From positions 1 through 37,418 of IMG/VR virus record IMGVR_UViG_3300027710_000067: 37,418 nt of DNA; one strand, given 5' to 3'. Made by a program: the position numbers and the translations under genes. This document shows, one piece after another, positions 16,886 through 24,996 of this stretch. Below the pieces are notes generated by a model. It saw only the letters and a list, made by a program, of their open reading frames with translations, searched no databases and was not told where the DNA came from. This DNA is from a virus. Positions within the stretch are counted from its first letter, which is position 1. Every line of letters starts with the position of its first letter.

Positions 16886-17393
16886 TGATGATGTTCCTCA
16901 TATTGTCGTATGCGTCTATGCACGCATTTAATTGATTGATTGCCCTGTCTCCATCGGCTGCAATCTGCGCGATCAGTTGGAGGGTTTGGCGCTCGGCTTC
17001 GCTGGTTCCACTGGCACTAGTATCTGGGTCAGGCGCTCTGTCAGGTTGGCTTGGCGCTTGGTTGCTATTTCCACCGGCAGGGGTGGGACTTGGGCTGGCT
17101 TGTACGCAACTTGCGGTGGGGAGGCGCACCCTGCCAGCAGAAATGAGACGATTAAGATCAGTTTGCTTTTGAGAGACAACATCGTTGGCCTTTCTCAGTT
17201 CGGTTTCTTTGTCAGCGACAGCCTTGGCCATCTCTTGTTCTTTGGCTCTGGATTCTTCGTTCTTCTTGGCGATCTCAGCCTGCATCTCGGTATCACGGTC
17301 GCCCCAGCCACTGTTGTAGCCGTACTTGTAGATTCCAAAGATGGCCAGCAGCGCCAGCAGCACTGCTATGCCTGTGCGCTGTATGGAGGTCAT
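16872..17393 (-). CDS. Rz: Rz-like inner-membrane spanin (i-spanin) (173 aa)
   Basis: A single N-terminal membrane helix (residues 9-24, GIAVLLALLAIFGIYKYGY) is followed by a periplasmic coiled coil (residues 30-85, rich in Lys/Glu). A Pro/Ser linker and a final helix come next. This is the architecture of Rz proteins, which pair with an outer-membrane lipoprotein to fuse the two membranes at lysis. The Rz1-type gene is nested in another frame within it (16973-17182). The start overlaps the preceding membrane gene (ATGA). Confidence 0.85.
   Translation of the reverse strand: MTSIQRTGIAVLLALLAIFGIYKYGYNSGWGDRDTEMQAEIAKKNEESRAKEQEMAKAVADKETELRKANDVVSQKQTDLNRLISAGRVRLPTASCVQASPSPTPAGGNSNQAPSQPDRAPDPDTSASGTSEAERQTLQLIAQIAADGDRAINQLNACIDAYDNMRNIINAQR
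16973..17182 (-). CDS. Rz1: Rz1-like outer-membrane lipoprotein spanin nested in Rz (69 aa)
   Basis: This frame lies wholly inside the Rz gene. It begins MLSLKSKLILIVSFLLAGC, a lipoprotein signal peptide with a lipobox ending at Cys19. The mature part is about 51 residues and proline-rich (PPQVAYKPAQVPPLPVEIA), as in Rz1. AAGGCCAACG precedes the ATG. A nested Rz1 is a well-known arrangement in phage lambda-type lysis cassettes, so the functional call is strong although the gene is small. Confidence 0.88.
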   Translation of the reverse strand: MLSLKSKLILIVSFLLAGCASPPQVAYKPAQVPPLPVEIATKRQANLTERLTQILVPVEPAKPSAKPSN

Positions 17394-17857
17394 GTCACCT
17401 CTTTCCGAGCCGCTGCAATCTCTGCACGGTCCTCTTCAGGCTCTTGGTGATCTGGTGGTGTTGTCGGTGGTGGTCCAGGCGTCCATGTCTCGTCCAACTC
17501 TGGATTCTTGTAGCCCATCCAGTTGAAGTCAGGCATGGCAGAAGGTGGTGCAACGTAAGCCTGTGGAGCAGGGCTTGGTGGTGTTGGTGCTACAGGTGGA
17601 GGGTTCAAGGTCTTGGCCGCACCAGACACAGCACGCTTACCCACAATGCCGCCAATGCCGCCCACGATTAAAAGAACGATGTCGTTCAGCATCTTGGTGT
17701 AAGCCTGGTCAATGGGGGCCATCGACTTGATCGGCTGCGTCACAAAGGTCACTGAGTACAGCAACGCTGCAACGATCCCCGCAAGGATTAGGGTGATCAT
17801 GACGACCACGAAACCCCAAACCCTTACCTCAATATCTTCACTGCTTAGGTGTTTCAT
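17390..17857 (-). CDS. Two-helix membrane protein, possible holin (155 aa)
   Basis: I start it at the ATG giving MKHLSSEDIEVRVWGF; further upstream only a TTG is in frame. Two hydrophobic segments at about residues 13-37 and 59-73 are followed by a long Pro-rich, charged C-terminal tail (PPPVAPTPPSPAPQ...). This is a common small protein of podophage lysis regions. Position next to Rz suggests holin or antiholin, but several other mini-membrane genes nearby are also candidates. It overlaps its neighbours by 20 nt and 4 nt. Confidence 0.65.
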   Translation of the reverse strand: MKHLSSEDIEVRVWGFVVVMITLILAGIVAALLYSVTFVTQPIKSMAPIDQAYTKMLNDIVLLIVGGIGGIVGKRAVSGAAKTLNPPPVAPTPPSPAPQAYVAPPSAMPDFNWMGYKNPELDETWTPGPPPTTPPDHQEPEEDRAEIAAARKEVT

Positions 17858-18050
17858 TAGAAGGTTTTGTTGCGTCAATTTGTTTCTCCAAGATAGGTGC
17901 TACCAAATATTCAGGGCAGTCTTGAGTAAACAAGCACCGGGGCTTGGAACACTCAGGCTTGTGGAAATTGTCAGGGTTTTGGCAGGCGTATCGGTAAGTG
18001 TTGTCACACCCCACCAGCGCCAGCAAAACAAAAATCAGTGCAATTTTCAT
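17838..18050 (-). CDS. Small lipoprotein with Cys-rich mature region (70 aa)
   Basis: It begins MKIALIFVLLALVGC, a signal peptide with a lipobox at Cys15, followed by DNTYRYACQNPDNFHKPEC and further Cys residues (CLFTQDC). It is a conserved lipoprotein in podophage lysis regions, often with this 'GCDNTYRY.CQ.P' start. It could be a second outer-membrane lysis component or act in superinfection exclusion. The sequence does not decide. Confidence 0.7.
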   Translation of the reverse strand: MKIALIFVLLALVGCDNTYRYACQNPDNFHKPECSKPRCLFTQDCPEYLVAPILEKQIDATKPSNETPKQ

Positions 18051-18214
18051 ATACCTAGTTTCTCCAAGAAGGCTTCAATGACTCGACTGGCGATCTCTGG
18101 GGGCAAGAACTGAAGAAACTTAAACCCCACCCAAATGAAGGCCAGGTAGCAGTTGATTTTGAGCCACTTGTCAAAACCGTCTTTGGCTTCTTTCCACTTG
18201 TCCACATCAACCAC
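18047..18214 (-). CDS. Small single-helix membrane protein (55 aa, GTG start)
   Basis: The ATG-free 5' part makes me place the start at a GTG (18214) that overlaps the previous stop by 8 nt. The product is amphipathic and charged (VVDVDKWKEAKDGFDKWLK), then has a hydrophobic helix (INCYLAFIWVGFKFLQFL) and a short tail. It is part of the dense mini-membrane gene cluster. The start choice is uncertain, and no strong ribosome binding site is seen. Confidence 0.5.
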   Translation of the reverse strand: MVDVDKWKEAKDGFDKWLKINCYLAFIWVGFKFLQFLPPEIASRVIEAFLEKLGI

Positions 18215-18695
18215 ACCCGTAGTCAGAGCAGTAAAAGACAAACTCAAGAACGCCCCAGAAGATGATGATCGCAATGACAGAGATGAGCGTGATGGCAATG
18301 GTCAACTCAATCACCTCTTTGCGCCTCTTGGCTGCGTTGACTGCGCGCGCAGCTTCTCTGCGCTGCTCGGCAATATCCTCTTGGTTCATCTCCGCAACAC
18401 GCTGCTGGATTGAATTCCAAACATCCATGTTGTTGGTGGAGAAGAACATACCCTTGAGCTGTTCCTCGAAATCCCTTTGAGCCTTCAGCGCCAACTCGAT
18501 CTCGATGGCCTTGCCCATGTTGGAGCCGCCAGCCTTTTTGGCCTGTTGCGCTGCCTTGGTGGCCGTGTGCTTGGCGTCAAAGTACTTACCGATCAATGGC
18601 CCAAGACTTGAGACATCATCGACCGTTGCCGATGCCTTTTTAATCATGTTGACAGCCGCGCTCACTGCGGCCATCGCGGAAATCGGATCGATCAT
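18207..18695 (-). CDS. Helical protein with C-terminal membrane anchor (162 aa)
   Basis: The ATG after GGGGGCTGTA gives MIDPISAMAAVSAAVNMIKKAS. A long charged helix follows (KAAQQAKKAGG...EIELALKAQRDFEEQLKG, then Arg/Glu-rich to about 130). A single membrane segment (ELTIAITLISVIAIIIFWGV) lies near the end. The MIDPISA...KK start is common among podophage lysis-region genes. Function is unknown. It is coupled upstream by TAATG. Confidence 0.65.
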   Translation of the reverse strand: MIDPISAMAAVSAAVNMIKKASATVDDVSSLGPLIGKYFDAKHTATKAAQQAKKAGGSNMGKAIEIELALKAQRDFEEQLKGMFFSTNNMDVWNSIQQRVAEMNQEDIAEQRREAARAVNAAKRRKEVIELTIAITLISVIAIIIFWGVLEFVFYCSDYGCG

Positions 18696-18775
18696 TACAG
18701 CCCCCTTACGACAACTAAGGCGACCTGCAATAGCCACCACACGACAAGTATGCCTATGGCGATTTTAACCCTCAT
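18695..18775 (-). CDS. Mini membrane protein (26 aa)
   Basis: This tiny ORF is almost all one membrane helix (MRVKIAIGILVVWWLLQVAL). Its stop overlaps the next start (TAATG) and its start overlaps the previous stop (ATGA). The precise coupling on both sides argues that it is translated. It could be a small holin-like or regulatory peptide. Confidence 0.55.
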   Translation of the reverse strand: MRVKIAIGILVVWWLLQVALVVVRGL

Positions 18776-18864
18776 GACAGCACCCAGATAAATATCTTGG
18801 CGCACCAAATGACTACCCCAACCAGAAGGACCGCAGCAATGAAGCTAACGGCCCATTCTTTCAT
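18772..18864 (-). CDS. Mini membrane protein (30 aa)
   Basis: It begins MKEWAVSFIAAVLLVGVVIW and is one hydrophobic helix with a short polar N terminus. It is fused to its neighbours by ATGA overlaps. It has no known family. It is a candidate pinholin or holin-modulating peptide because of its position in the lysis cluster. Confidence 0.55.
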   Translation of the reverse strand: MKEWAVSFIAAVLLVGVVIWCAKIFIWVLS

Positions 18865-19043
18865 TTGAGTATCCACACAGCCGAGAATATCGTCCCGGCC
18901 ATTGACAGGATCATGATCCCGGCAGTCTTGAGCAGGATGCCTTCAAGACGTTTGAGCCTGGCGTTGATTTGCTCATAGCGGATGGCGCAGACTTCCTCGT
19001 GAGTGGACAGCCGCGCTTCTGTGGCGTTGATGGTGGTCATCAT
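18861..19043 (-). CDS. Small coiled-coil plus membrane-anchor protein, holin-accessory-like (60 aa)
   Basis: The start is the first of two consecutive ATG codons, overlapping the previous stop (ATGA). An N-terminal charged helix (NATEARLSTHEEVCAIRYEQINARLKRLEG) is followed by a C-terminal membrane segment (GIMILSMAGTIFSAVWIL). This layout resembles XhlA-type haemolysin/holin partners. Assignment is by architecture only. Confidence 0.6.
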   Translation of the reverse strand: MMTTINATEARLSTHEEVCAIRYEQINARLKRLEGILLKTAGIMILSMAGTIFSAVWILK

Positions 19044-19351
19044 CCACCCCAAGGCAGTGGTGCAGGCTGTGGCTGTGGAATAGCTGCTTGTGCAATCAGG
19101 AAATCCACTTCGGTTTCCATGTTGGTAACACGCTCTGGGCCAAGGGCTGCTTGAGTCCAAGCAACAGCTTGCTCTTGCGTGATCTGGTCAAACGGTGTGA
19201 AGTCTTCAGGGTTTGCTGGCAGCAAGTTCACCGAGTAGTTGACCTGTTGACCGTCTTTGGCAATGGTGAAATTGCTCATCACCACGGTTTGTGGCTCGGG
19301 GTGGTTCTCGACTTGCAGACCGTTAACAGTCCAGTTGTAGCCTTCAGACAT
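19040..19351 (-). CDS. Conserved phage protein, DUF7936-like (103 aa)
   Basis: AAGGAGAGCAAA precedes the ATG. The product has NWTVNGLQVENHPE, a central beta region, then PFDQITQEQAVAWTQAALGPERV and a Pro-rich end (PQPQPAPLPW). The 'W(T)V..V...T..F..IT.EQ...W....LG' plan is common in podophages and cyanophages near lysis or tail genes. Function is unknown. Confidence 0.65.
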   Translation of the reverse strand: MSEGYNWTVNGLQVENHPEPQTVVMSNFTIAKDGQQVNYSVNLLPANPEDFTPFDQITQEQAVAWTQAALGPERVTNMETEVDFLIAQAAIPQPQPAPLPWGG

Positions 19352-19484
19352 TTTGCTCTCCTTCAGTGGCTTGCACTTGCTTGGTGATGTTTTGCAAAAC
19401 CAGCCATGCGCCTGTCTTTGTAGGCTGCTCGCCCAACAAGCTAATCAGGTACTGGATTTCTTCGTTGCTGAGTTCAAGTTTCAT
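19344..19484 (-). CDS. Small hypothetical protein (46 aa)
   Basis: The ORF begins MKLELSNEEIQYLISLLGEQPTK and ends VQATEGEQNV. It is acidic and helical. It overlaps the HNH gene at its start by 11 nt and the DUF7936-like gene at its end by 8 nt. The 'LS.EE..YL...L.E.PTK.GAW' pattern recurs in phages. No function can be given. Confidence 0.6.
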   Translation of the reverse strand: MKLELSNEEIQYLISLLGEQPTKTGAWLVLQNITKQVQATEGEQNV

Positions 19485-20124
19485 AAGAATTGCTCTTTCG
19501 TAAATTTTCTGTTGCTGTCAAAATTTGCAGGTTCCAAGGCACGTGCAAACCAGAGGCAATTTTAGCTTTCAAAGGCACAATGTGGTCAACATGATGCTTG
19601 ATTCCCGTCTGCATGTCTAACGCAGTGGCAACCTCATAGAGCTGGTCTATTTGGGCTTTGTGAATGGCCGTCAACCAAGATGGTGTTGCGTTACGCTCCG
19701 AGGCTCGCCTTCTTGCTCTTTTTGCTTTGGCAACACCAGCATTGTTTTTAAACCACTCCTTGCCTTGCAAGCGCTTTTTTTCAACATACTCAGGATTGGC
19801 ATAAAGTTTTTTATCATATTCTTTGAACTTTTTTAAACAATCCAAACGATATTCTTCATCAGAAATCCATCGTTGTTTTTTCTGTTCAATATATTTGGCG
19901 TAGTTTTCTGGATTTCTAACTTTGTATCCCTTTGAATACTCGTTGCGTTTTGCAACAGCATCAGGGTACTTTTTCCAATATCTGAGCATGTAAAGCCGAT
20001 GGCATTCAACGCAACGACCAGTATTGGTGTTGCGCTCAACAACATGACCATTTCTGCACGCAAGCCCAGTAAAGTACCTGTCTTTACCTTGCTCTAACGC
20101 AGATGCCCTGATAAGGCATTTCAT
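19474..20124 (-). CDS. HNH endonuclease, probable homing endonuclease (216 aa)
   Basis: The N terminus has a zinc-ribbon-like region (GLACRNGHVVERN....CVECHR at about residues 20-43). A long Lys/Arg/Tyr-rich linker binds DNA in related enzymes. The C-terminal HNH core shows HHVDHIVPLKAKIASGLH and WNLQILTATENLRKSN. It sits between two small genes in the late operon, and its ends overlap or abut neighbours within a few bases. A self-spreading free-standing endonuclease is the most likely identity. Confidence 0.85.
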   Translation of the reverse strand: MKCLIRASALEQGKDRYFTGLACRNGHVVERNTNTGRCVECHRLYMLRYWKKYPDAVAKRNEYSKGYKVRNPENYAKYIEQKKQRWISDEEYRLDCLKKFKEYDKKLYANPEYVEKKRLQGKEWFKNNAGVAKAKRARRRASERNATPSWLTAIHKAQIDQLYEVATALDMQTGIKHHVDHIVPLKAKIASGLHVPWNLQILTATENLRKSNSYET

Positions 20125-20125
20125 G

Positions 20126-20395
20126 TTAGCAATCCTCGGCGCCAGCGTACTGCGTGAAAGTTTTCAACACCGCATATATCGCGGGAATGAGATCGCCTTG
20201 CAACGACTCCATGTTCACATAATGAGCTTGCTGCTGGATGGAGGGCCACCCTGCTCTGCGAGCTTCTTCGGTTGCATGGATTTCCACCTGAACTTGCAGT
20301 TGGTCTTTTGTACCAAAGAAGTTGGTGATACGGGCGTAGGCTTGGGTTTCCTGTTGCCCGTTAGTGTTGTTTGTTGCGACTATGCGTAAAGCCAT
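20126..20395 (-). CDS. Conserved phage hypothetical protein (89 aa)
   Basis: The ATG follows AAGGAGAAATC. The product starts MALRIVATNNTNGQQETQAYARITNFFGTKDQL and ends TFTQYAGAEDC. This pattern occurs in many podophages directly after a fibre gene. It may be a small fibre accessory, but no role is established. Confidence 0.65.
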   Translation of the reverse strand: MALRIVATNNTNGQQETQAYARITNFFGTKDQLQVQVEIHATEEARRAGWPSIQQQAHYVNMESLQGDLIPAIYAVLKTFTQYAGAEDC

Positions 20396-20404
20396 GATTT
20401 CTCC

Positions 20405-22975
20405 TTAAAAAGTTACTTCAGTTGTTTCCAGCTTGCACACGCACCGGATGGTCGTAGCCGCTTGGCCTGTGAATGTGATTTGCAAACCACCGTTGGTTGT
20501 GTCAGCAGCGGCTGCAATTGTCCATGTAGCAGCGCCTATGTCAGCAAACGGAGACATGACTGTAACGCCTACAAGCGTTGTAGAGGCAGCATTAGCACCA
20601 CGTTTGATAGCGCCCTCAATTGTCCAACTTTTTGTATTGCCGCCACCTGTTACGTTGGCAATAACAGTTCCTCTGAAATAATAGGCAGAGTTGTTGGGTA
20701 AAAGGACTTGGTTGGTTGTGCCTGCTGCACCGCCATCAGAAGCCAAAACAGTTGGAGTTGCATCTGTTGTTTGTCGGGCAAGAATTAAAAGTGCCGCTTG
20801 AGAGTTGCCAACTAAAAAAGTATTTAATGGCGAAAAAGAAGCTGGTGAGACTGTGTATCCAGTAATTCCCCTAGTTGACCCGTAGCCGCCACCATTAACA
20901 GTTCCAACTGTGCTGTTTGCAAGATTTTGCCGACCACCAGAAATTACAGCGTTATATCCTGATGCGTTATTACCCATTCCTCCGGAAACAACCGCACTCA
21001 AGTTGCTTGCAGTATTTGCAGATTGGGTTAATCCATCAAAACCCCCGCCACCAATAAATGCGCCAATGCCAGATGCCTGATTACCACGCCCACCCCCAAC
21101 CGTACTCCAATCCCCAGAAGCCACGTTCCTGTTAGCAGCAGTACCAGCATCACCACCACCGCCGATGAAGCTGTACGCTCCTGTGGCTTGGTTGTTACCA
21201 CCGCCTACCACTACACCGTGAGGAGTGAAGAAGGACAGGGTTGATGTGGATGAGCCAGTTGCGGCTTGGGATAGCGTCAGGGATGTGCCAGAGATTGCGG
21301 CAACGTAGGTGTGCGGGAAAGCCTGAATGCTTGTGCCAGTAATAAGCTGACCAACCCTGATGCTGGCGTTGGAACCTGACAGAGTCACGGCTGTTGTGCC
21401 GTTCATTGTCCCCGTTTGCGTTGTTACAGCAGCGTTGGCTGTGCCTGAATTACTAAAACCCGTTCCAACAAAGTTATAAAAACCGTTTGCAATATTTGTG
21501 TATCCACCGCCAATTACTGCGCCATATCCTGAGGCGGTATTTGATATTCCAGACAAAATGCCAGCATACGTCCCGCCTACTGCGTTTCCAGTACCGCCAG
21601 CAACAGTTGTCACAGTTCCGCTGGATGTATTGTTTAAACCACCGCTGATGATTGAATACAAACCGCTGGCAACTTGGCTTGCGCTTGACCTTGCCGTCTG
21701 CCAATCAACAGCATTAGCACCCCGAGCATTACCGCCTGTGGCTGTAGAGTCTGTCTGTTGGGCTTGTAAAGCTCCTGTGCCTTTTGGTTGGACTACGACA
21801 GGGATGTTGGTGTCTGCGCCAGCCGCCATAACAACAACAGCATTTCCCGCAGATGAAGCACCGATTTGCACATAGTTAACAGGGCTTGCTTGCGCGGCAT
21901 AGAACTGACCAAATATGTTGCCACCGCCGTACCCACGGAATTGGTGACCGCCAAAACCTTTAGAAAAATACAGAATCCCTGTGTTGGTATCACTGCCTTG
22001 CGCGGAAATTGTTACCGCTCCACCAGTAGCCGCCCCCGTCACCTGTACGAAGTTCACAGCAGAGGCTGTGTGGGAGACTATTGCTTGAATATTCGCGTAT
22101 GTTCCAGTTTCAAATAAATGCGACGCGCCTGTACCAACTCGGTAACGAATGTTTCTGCTTTGCGATCCCGCAGAAATAATTGACGGGTCGTCTCCGCTGA
22201 CTGCACCTTTAATTTGCACCCAGTTAATGCCGGATGTGGTAGTCGTAACACGCAGTCCTTCAGCGCCAGCCACACCACCCAAGCTAGTCTGCCCCGTAGC
22301 AGTCAGCGTAGTAAACGTACCCGCAGCAGGGGTTGTGCCGCCGATAACCGTGTTGTTTATCGTGCCGCCTGTGATGGCTACAGCATTGGCGTCTTGCTGG
22401 GCCATTGTGCCCAGTGTGCCGTCGATGCCGGTCAAGACGTTGATCTGGTCTTGCAGGTCCACCAGTGTGTCCAGCACCTGCTGACTGGTGCTGCCGCCGG
22501 ACGTCACCAGCTTGATCTTCTCGGCCAGGTCAGGTGCTACGACCTCACCGACGTTCATCTCACGGCCAGTGGACAGTGTAATGACCAGTGAGCCGTCGAA
22601 GTCGATGCGAGCATCTACCACCGACACGCCGTCTTGGCCATCTTGACCGTCTTGGCCGTCCTTGCCGTCCTTGCCATCACGGCCTGGCAGACCGTCTCGG
22701 CCCGCTGGACCGTCCTTGCCCGCCGGGCCGTCCTTGCCATCCTCACCGTTCTTCAATGAGGCGACTTTGCTCTGGATGTCGTAGTTCAGGCTATCGAACT
22801 TGCCCTCGAAATCCGATTTGATCTTCTTGAGACCTTGGATCACCAGCTCGGCGCTCTTGCCGATGGAGATTTGCCTTTGCTCTTCCAAATGGGCCATCGC
22901 CGATTTTTGAAGCTCCAGCACAGCCGTCATCTGCTCATCGGCTGTCATCCCTTCGAGGTTTTTCAACAGTTCCAT
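20405..22975 (-). CDS. Collagen-like tail fibre / adhesin (856 aa)
   Basis: The layout is an N-terminal coiled-coil region (about 1-75), about 13 collagen-type Gly-X-Y triplets (residues 77-116), and a beta-rich domain with TFTTLTATGQTSLGG. A central repeat region follows with Gly-Gly-rich units such as ISGGLNNTSSG, IGGGYTNIANG and VSGGMGNNASG, resembling YadA/Hia head repeats. The C terminus is a beta domain (about 740-856). Such trimeric fibres bind hosts. The start overlaps the portal stop (TAATG), so it is coupled to portal translation, an unusual place for a fibre. Confidence 0.75.
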   Translation of the reverse strand: MELLKNLEGMTADEQMTAVLELQKSAMAHLEEQRQISIGKSAELVIQGLKKIKSDFEGKFDSLNYDIQSKVASLKNGEDGKDGPAGKDGPAGRDGLPGRDGKDGKDGQDGQDGQDGVSVVDARIDFDGSLVITLSTGREMNVGEVVAPDLAEKIKLVTSGGSTSQQVLDTLVDLQDQINVLTGIDGTLGTMAQQDANAVAITGGTINNTVIGGTTPAAGTFTTLTATGQTSLGGVAGAEGLRVTTTTSGINWVQIKGAVSGDDPSIISAGSQSRNIRYRVGTGASHLFETGTYANIQAIVSHTASAVNFVQVTGAATGGAVTISAQGSDTNTGILYFSKGFGGHQFRGYGGGNIFGQFYAAQASPVNYVQIGASSAGNAVVVMAAGADTNIPVVVQPKGTGALQAQQTDSTATGGNARGANAVDWQTARSSASQVASGLYSIISGGLNNTSSGTVTTVAGGTGNAVGGTYAGILSGISNTASGYGAVIGGGYTNIANGFYNFVGTGFSNSGTANAAVTTQTGTMNGTTAVTLSGSNASIRVGQLITGTSIQAFPHTYVAAISGTSLTLSQAATGSSTSTLSFFTPHGVVVGGGNNQATGAYSFIGGGGDAGTAANRNVASGDWSTVGGGRGNQASGIGAFIGGGGFDGLTQSANTASNLSAVVSGGMGNNASGYNAVISGGRQNLANSTVGTVNGGGYGSTRGITGYTVSPASFSPLNTFLVGNSQAALLILARQTTDATPTVLASDGGAAGTTNQVLLPNNSAYYFRGTVIANVTGGGNTKSWTIEGAIKRGANAASTTLVGVTVMSPFADIGAATWTIAAAADTTNGGLQITFTGQAATTIRCVCKLETTEVTF
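22628..22747 (-). repeat. Collagen-like Gly-X-Y coding repeat
   Basis: About 120 bp encode consecutive Gly-X-Y triplets rich in Asp and Lys (GKDGPAGKDGPAGRDG and GQDGQDGQDG). The DNA consists of near-identical 9-bp units (for example CTTGGCCGT on the plus strand), which makes the tract prone to slippage and recombination. It forms the triple-helical stalk of the fibre. Confidence 0.85.
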
Positions 22976-24975
22976 TATTTCAACTCCGAGGTGATGCGGT
23001 CAAGAAATGCCTTCTCTATCTTTTCCGACATCTGCAACTCGACCATCTTGCTCTTGTTCTTCATGTCAGCTTCCTTGAGCATCAACTCAGCGATCTTCAC
23101 CCGCTTGTCGAACTCGTTGGACTCGTTGCCCGCTGGCAGGTTCTTGGTCGTCGATGCGATCACCTTGGCCTGCACCTCCTGCGGCATGAGCTGCGCCTCG
23201 GCCATCAGCTTGGTTGCCTCTGCCCGGTTCTGCTCGGCCTGTGTGGTGCTCACCGCGATCTGAGCCTGCGCCGCTTGCATGGCCAACTGCTGCTGGGCCT
23301 GCTGCATGGCTTGTGCCTGTGGGTCTGGCTGGCTCATCTGGTCCAGCGCTGCCATCAGTTCGTAGCGGTTGGAGAGGCTGGAGTTGCCCAAGATGCCCTT
23401 CAATATCAGCGGCAGCACTGGCGTGTTTGGACCCAGTGTCTGCAACAGACCAATGAACTGCTGCTGCTCGTACTCACGGGCAATGATGCCCAGCGTCGCC
23501 GTTGGCACGAACTTCATGTCCACGCTCGGATAGCGCTCGGGGTCGAACTGCATGTACCTGAACGCCGCCTTTTGGATGAACGGGATCAGGAAGTCTTCTT
23601 GGAAGTTGACCAGCGTGCGCTTGTACTTCTTGATGATCGTGGCCACAGCCATGCTCATGCCAGCACCATCGCGGCTGACTTGGCTGACCATGCCTTGGCT
23701 GTCCAGCGTGCCAGTGGCTTGCAAGAGCATACGCTCGAACTCTTTGGCCGTGTTCAGGTTGTTCAGGCTCGTCTCGCCGAACTTGAACGGGTACAGAATC
23801 TCGGCTGGGTTGCCGTTGACCATGAACGCTTTGCCTGGCTTGACCTCGAAGCGGGCGCCGCGTGGCAGACGGGTTGCGTCCATGCCCATCATAGGTGAGG
23901 TCGTCAGGGCCAAGCTGTCCAAATGGCTCCTGACTTGGGCGTCAATCGCCTTTTGCATGTTGTAAGACTTCTCCACCGTGCCGCGTCCGAGCAAGCGGTT
24001 CGGCACAGTGTCGTCTTGGTAGCTCAGGACCGGGCGGTCCTTCATCATGTAGGGGTTCTCTTCCGCTTTGAGTAGCAGACTGCCGTTGGCGATCACAACA
24101 ATCGCCTCGACCATGTCCGAATAATCCTCAGCCGCTGAATCGTCAGGAAACAAGTCCTCGACCTCAGTGTCTTCCTCTGTTAGGTATTCGCGTGGCACCA
24201 GACCGTAGTACTTCAACAGCAGCACTTTTTCGTCGCGGTACTGACTCATCTCCTGAGTCGGCTCCAGATCGGTGTCCTCATACGTTGGGGTGATGTTCAC
24301 CTTACGGTAGATGCCCTTTTCGATGCCTTCGACGATCTTGTGGATGCCCACATACGACTCAATCGCCACACCCATGCAGTCGTCTACAGACGTGCCGTTG
24401 GGGTCAAACAGGAAGTTTTTCGGGTTGACGGGCATGATTTTGACCGCAATCCGGTTTTTTTCCACCACGCCGATGGCCGCTTGGCCAACTTGCCCTGGAA
24501 TCGCCTGAGTTGCAGGCTCGAAGATCTTTTCCGTCTTCACGACGATCTCGCCGATGCCTGTGCCGTAGATTTCGGCCATCAGCTCGATCTGATCAATCGC
24601 TTTTCTGATCTTGTCCTGCTTGAAGTCCTCCATGAGCTGATTTTTCAGCACTTCAACGTCCAACGGGTTGCCGTTGACGTCTTTGAGGTCGTCTTCGATG
24701 TCGAAAAAGTCGCCTTGCCCGAAAATAGCCTCAAGAATTTCAGCGTGTCTGGTCTCTACCGCCTGCTGGGTGGCCGGAGTCACGATGCGTGATCGCTCTG
24801 ACTCGCGTGTTTTGTCTTCGGAAGCCCACTCACCACGGAAAATGCGCTCGTATTCGAGGTATTTGTCCAGAAAGTTGGTGTTGCGGTAGTCGCGCCAGCG
24901 GTCGCAATGGTCAACGACGAAAGCCGTCAGCTCCTTGTCGTTCTCTGTCGGCTCGTCGAACTCATTTTGATCCAT
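22975..24975 (-). CDS. Portal protein (666 aa)
   Basis: It follows the terminase and has the podovirus portal length. The N terminus has DRWRDYRNTNFLDKYLEYERIFRGEW and a VTPATQQAVETRHAEILEAIFG segment. The middle has VLSYQDDTVPNRLLGRGTVEKSYNMQKAIDAQVRSHLDSL. The C-terminal helical part is Gln-rich (QAQAMQQAQQQLAMQAAQAQ) like portal barrels. AGGGGTCAAAA precedes the ATG. It forms the dodecameric ring at the packaging vertex. Confidence 0.85.
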   Translation of the reverse strand: MDQNEFDEPTENDKELTAFVVDHCDRWRDYRNTNFLDKYLEYERIFRGEWASEDKTRESERSRIVTPATQQAVETRHAEILEAIFGQGDFFDIEDDLKDVNGNPLDVEVLKNQLMEDFKQDKIRKAIDQIELMAEIYGTGIGEIVVKTEKIFEPATQAIPGQVGQAAIGVVEKNRIAVKIMPVNPKNFLFDPNGTSVDDCMGVAIESYVGIHKIVEGIEKGIYRKVNITPTYEDTDLEPTQEMSQYRDEKVLLLKYYGLVPREYLTEEDTEVEDLFPDDSAAEDYSDMVEAIVVIANGSLLLKAEENPYMMKDRPVLSYQDDTVPNRLLGRGTVEKSYNMQKAIDAQVRSHLDSLALTTSPMMGMDATRLPRGARFEVKPGKAFMVNGNPAEILYPFKFGETSLNNLNTAKEFERMLLQATGTLDSQGMVSQVSRDGAGMSMAVATIIKKYKRTLVNFQEDFLIPFIQKAAFRYMQFDPERYPSVDMKFVPTATLGIIAREYEQQQFIGLLQTLGPNTPVLPLILKGILGNSSLSNRYELMAALDQMSQPDPQAQAMQQAQQQLAMQAAQAQIAVSTTQAEQNRAEATKLMAEAQLMPQEVQAKVIASTTKNLPAGNESNEFDKRVKIAELMLKEADMKNKSKMVELQMSEKIEKAFLDRITSELK

Positions 24976-24996
24976 TTTTGACCCCTATGTCGGTGG

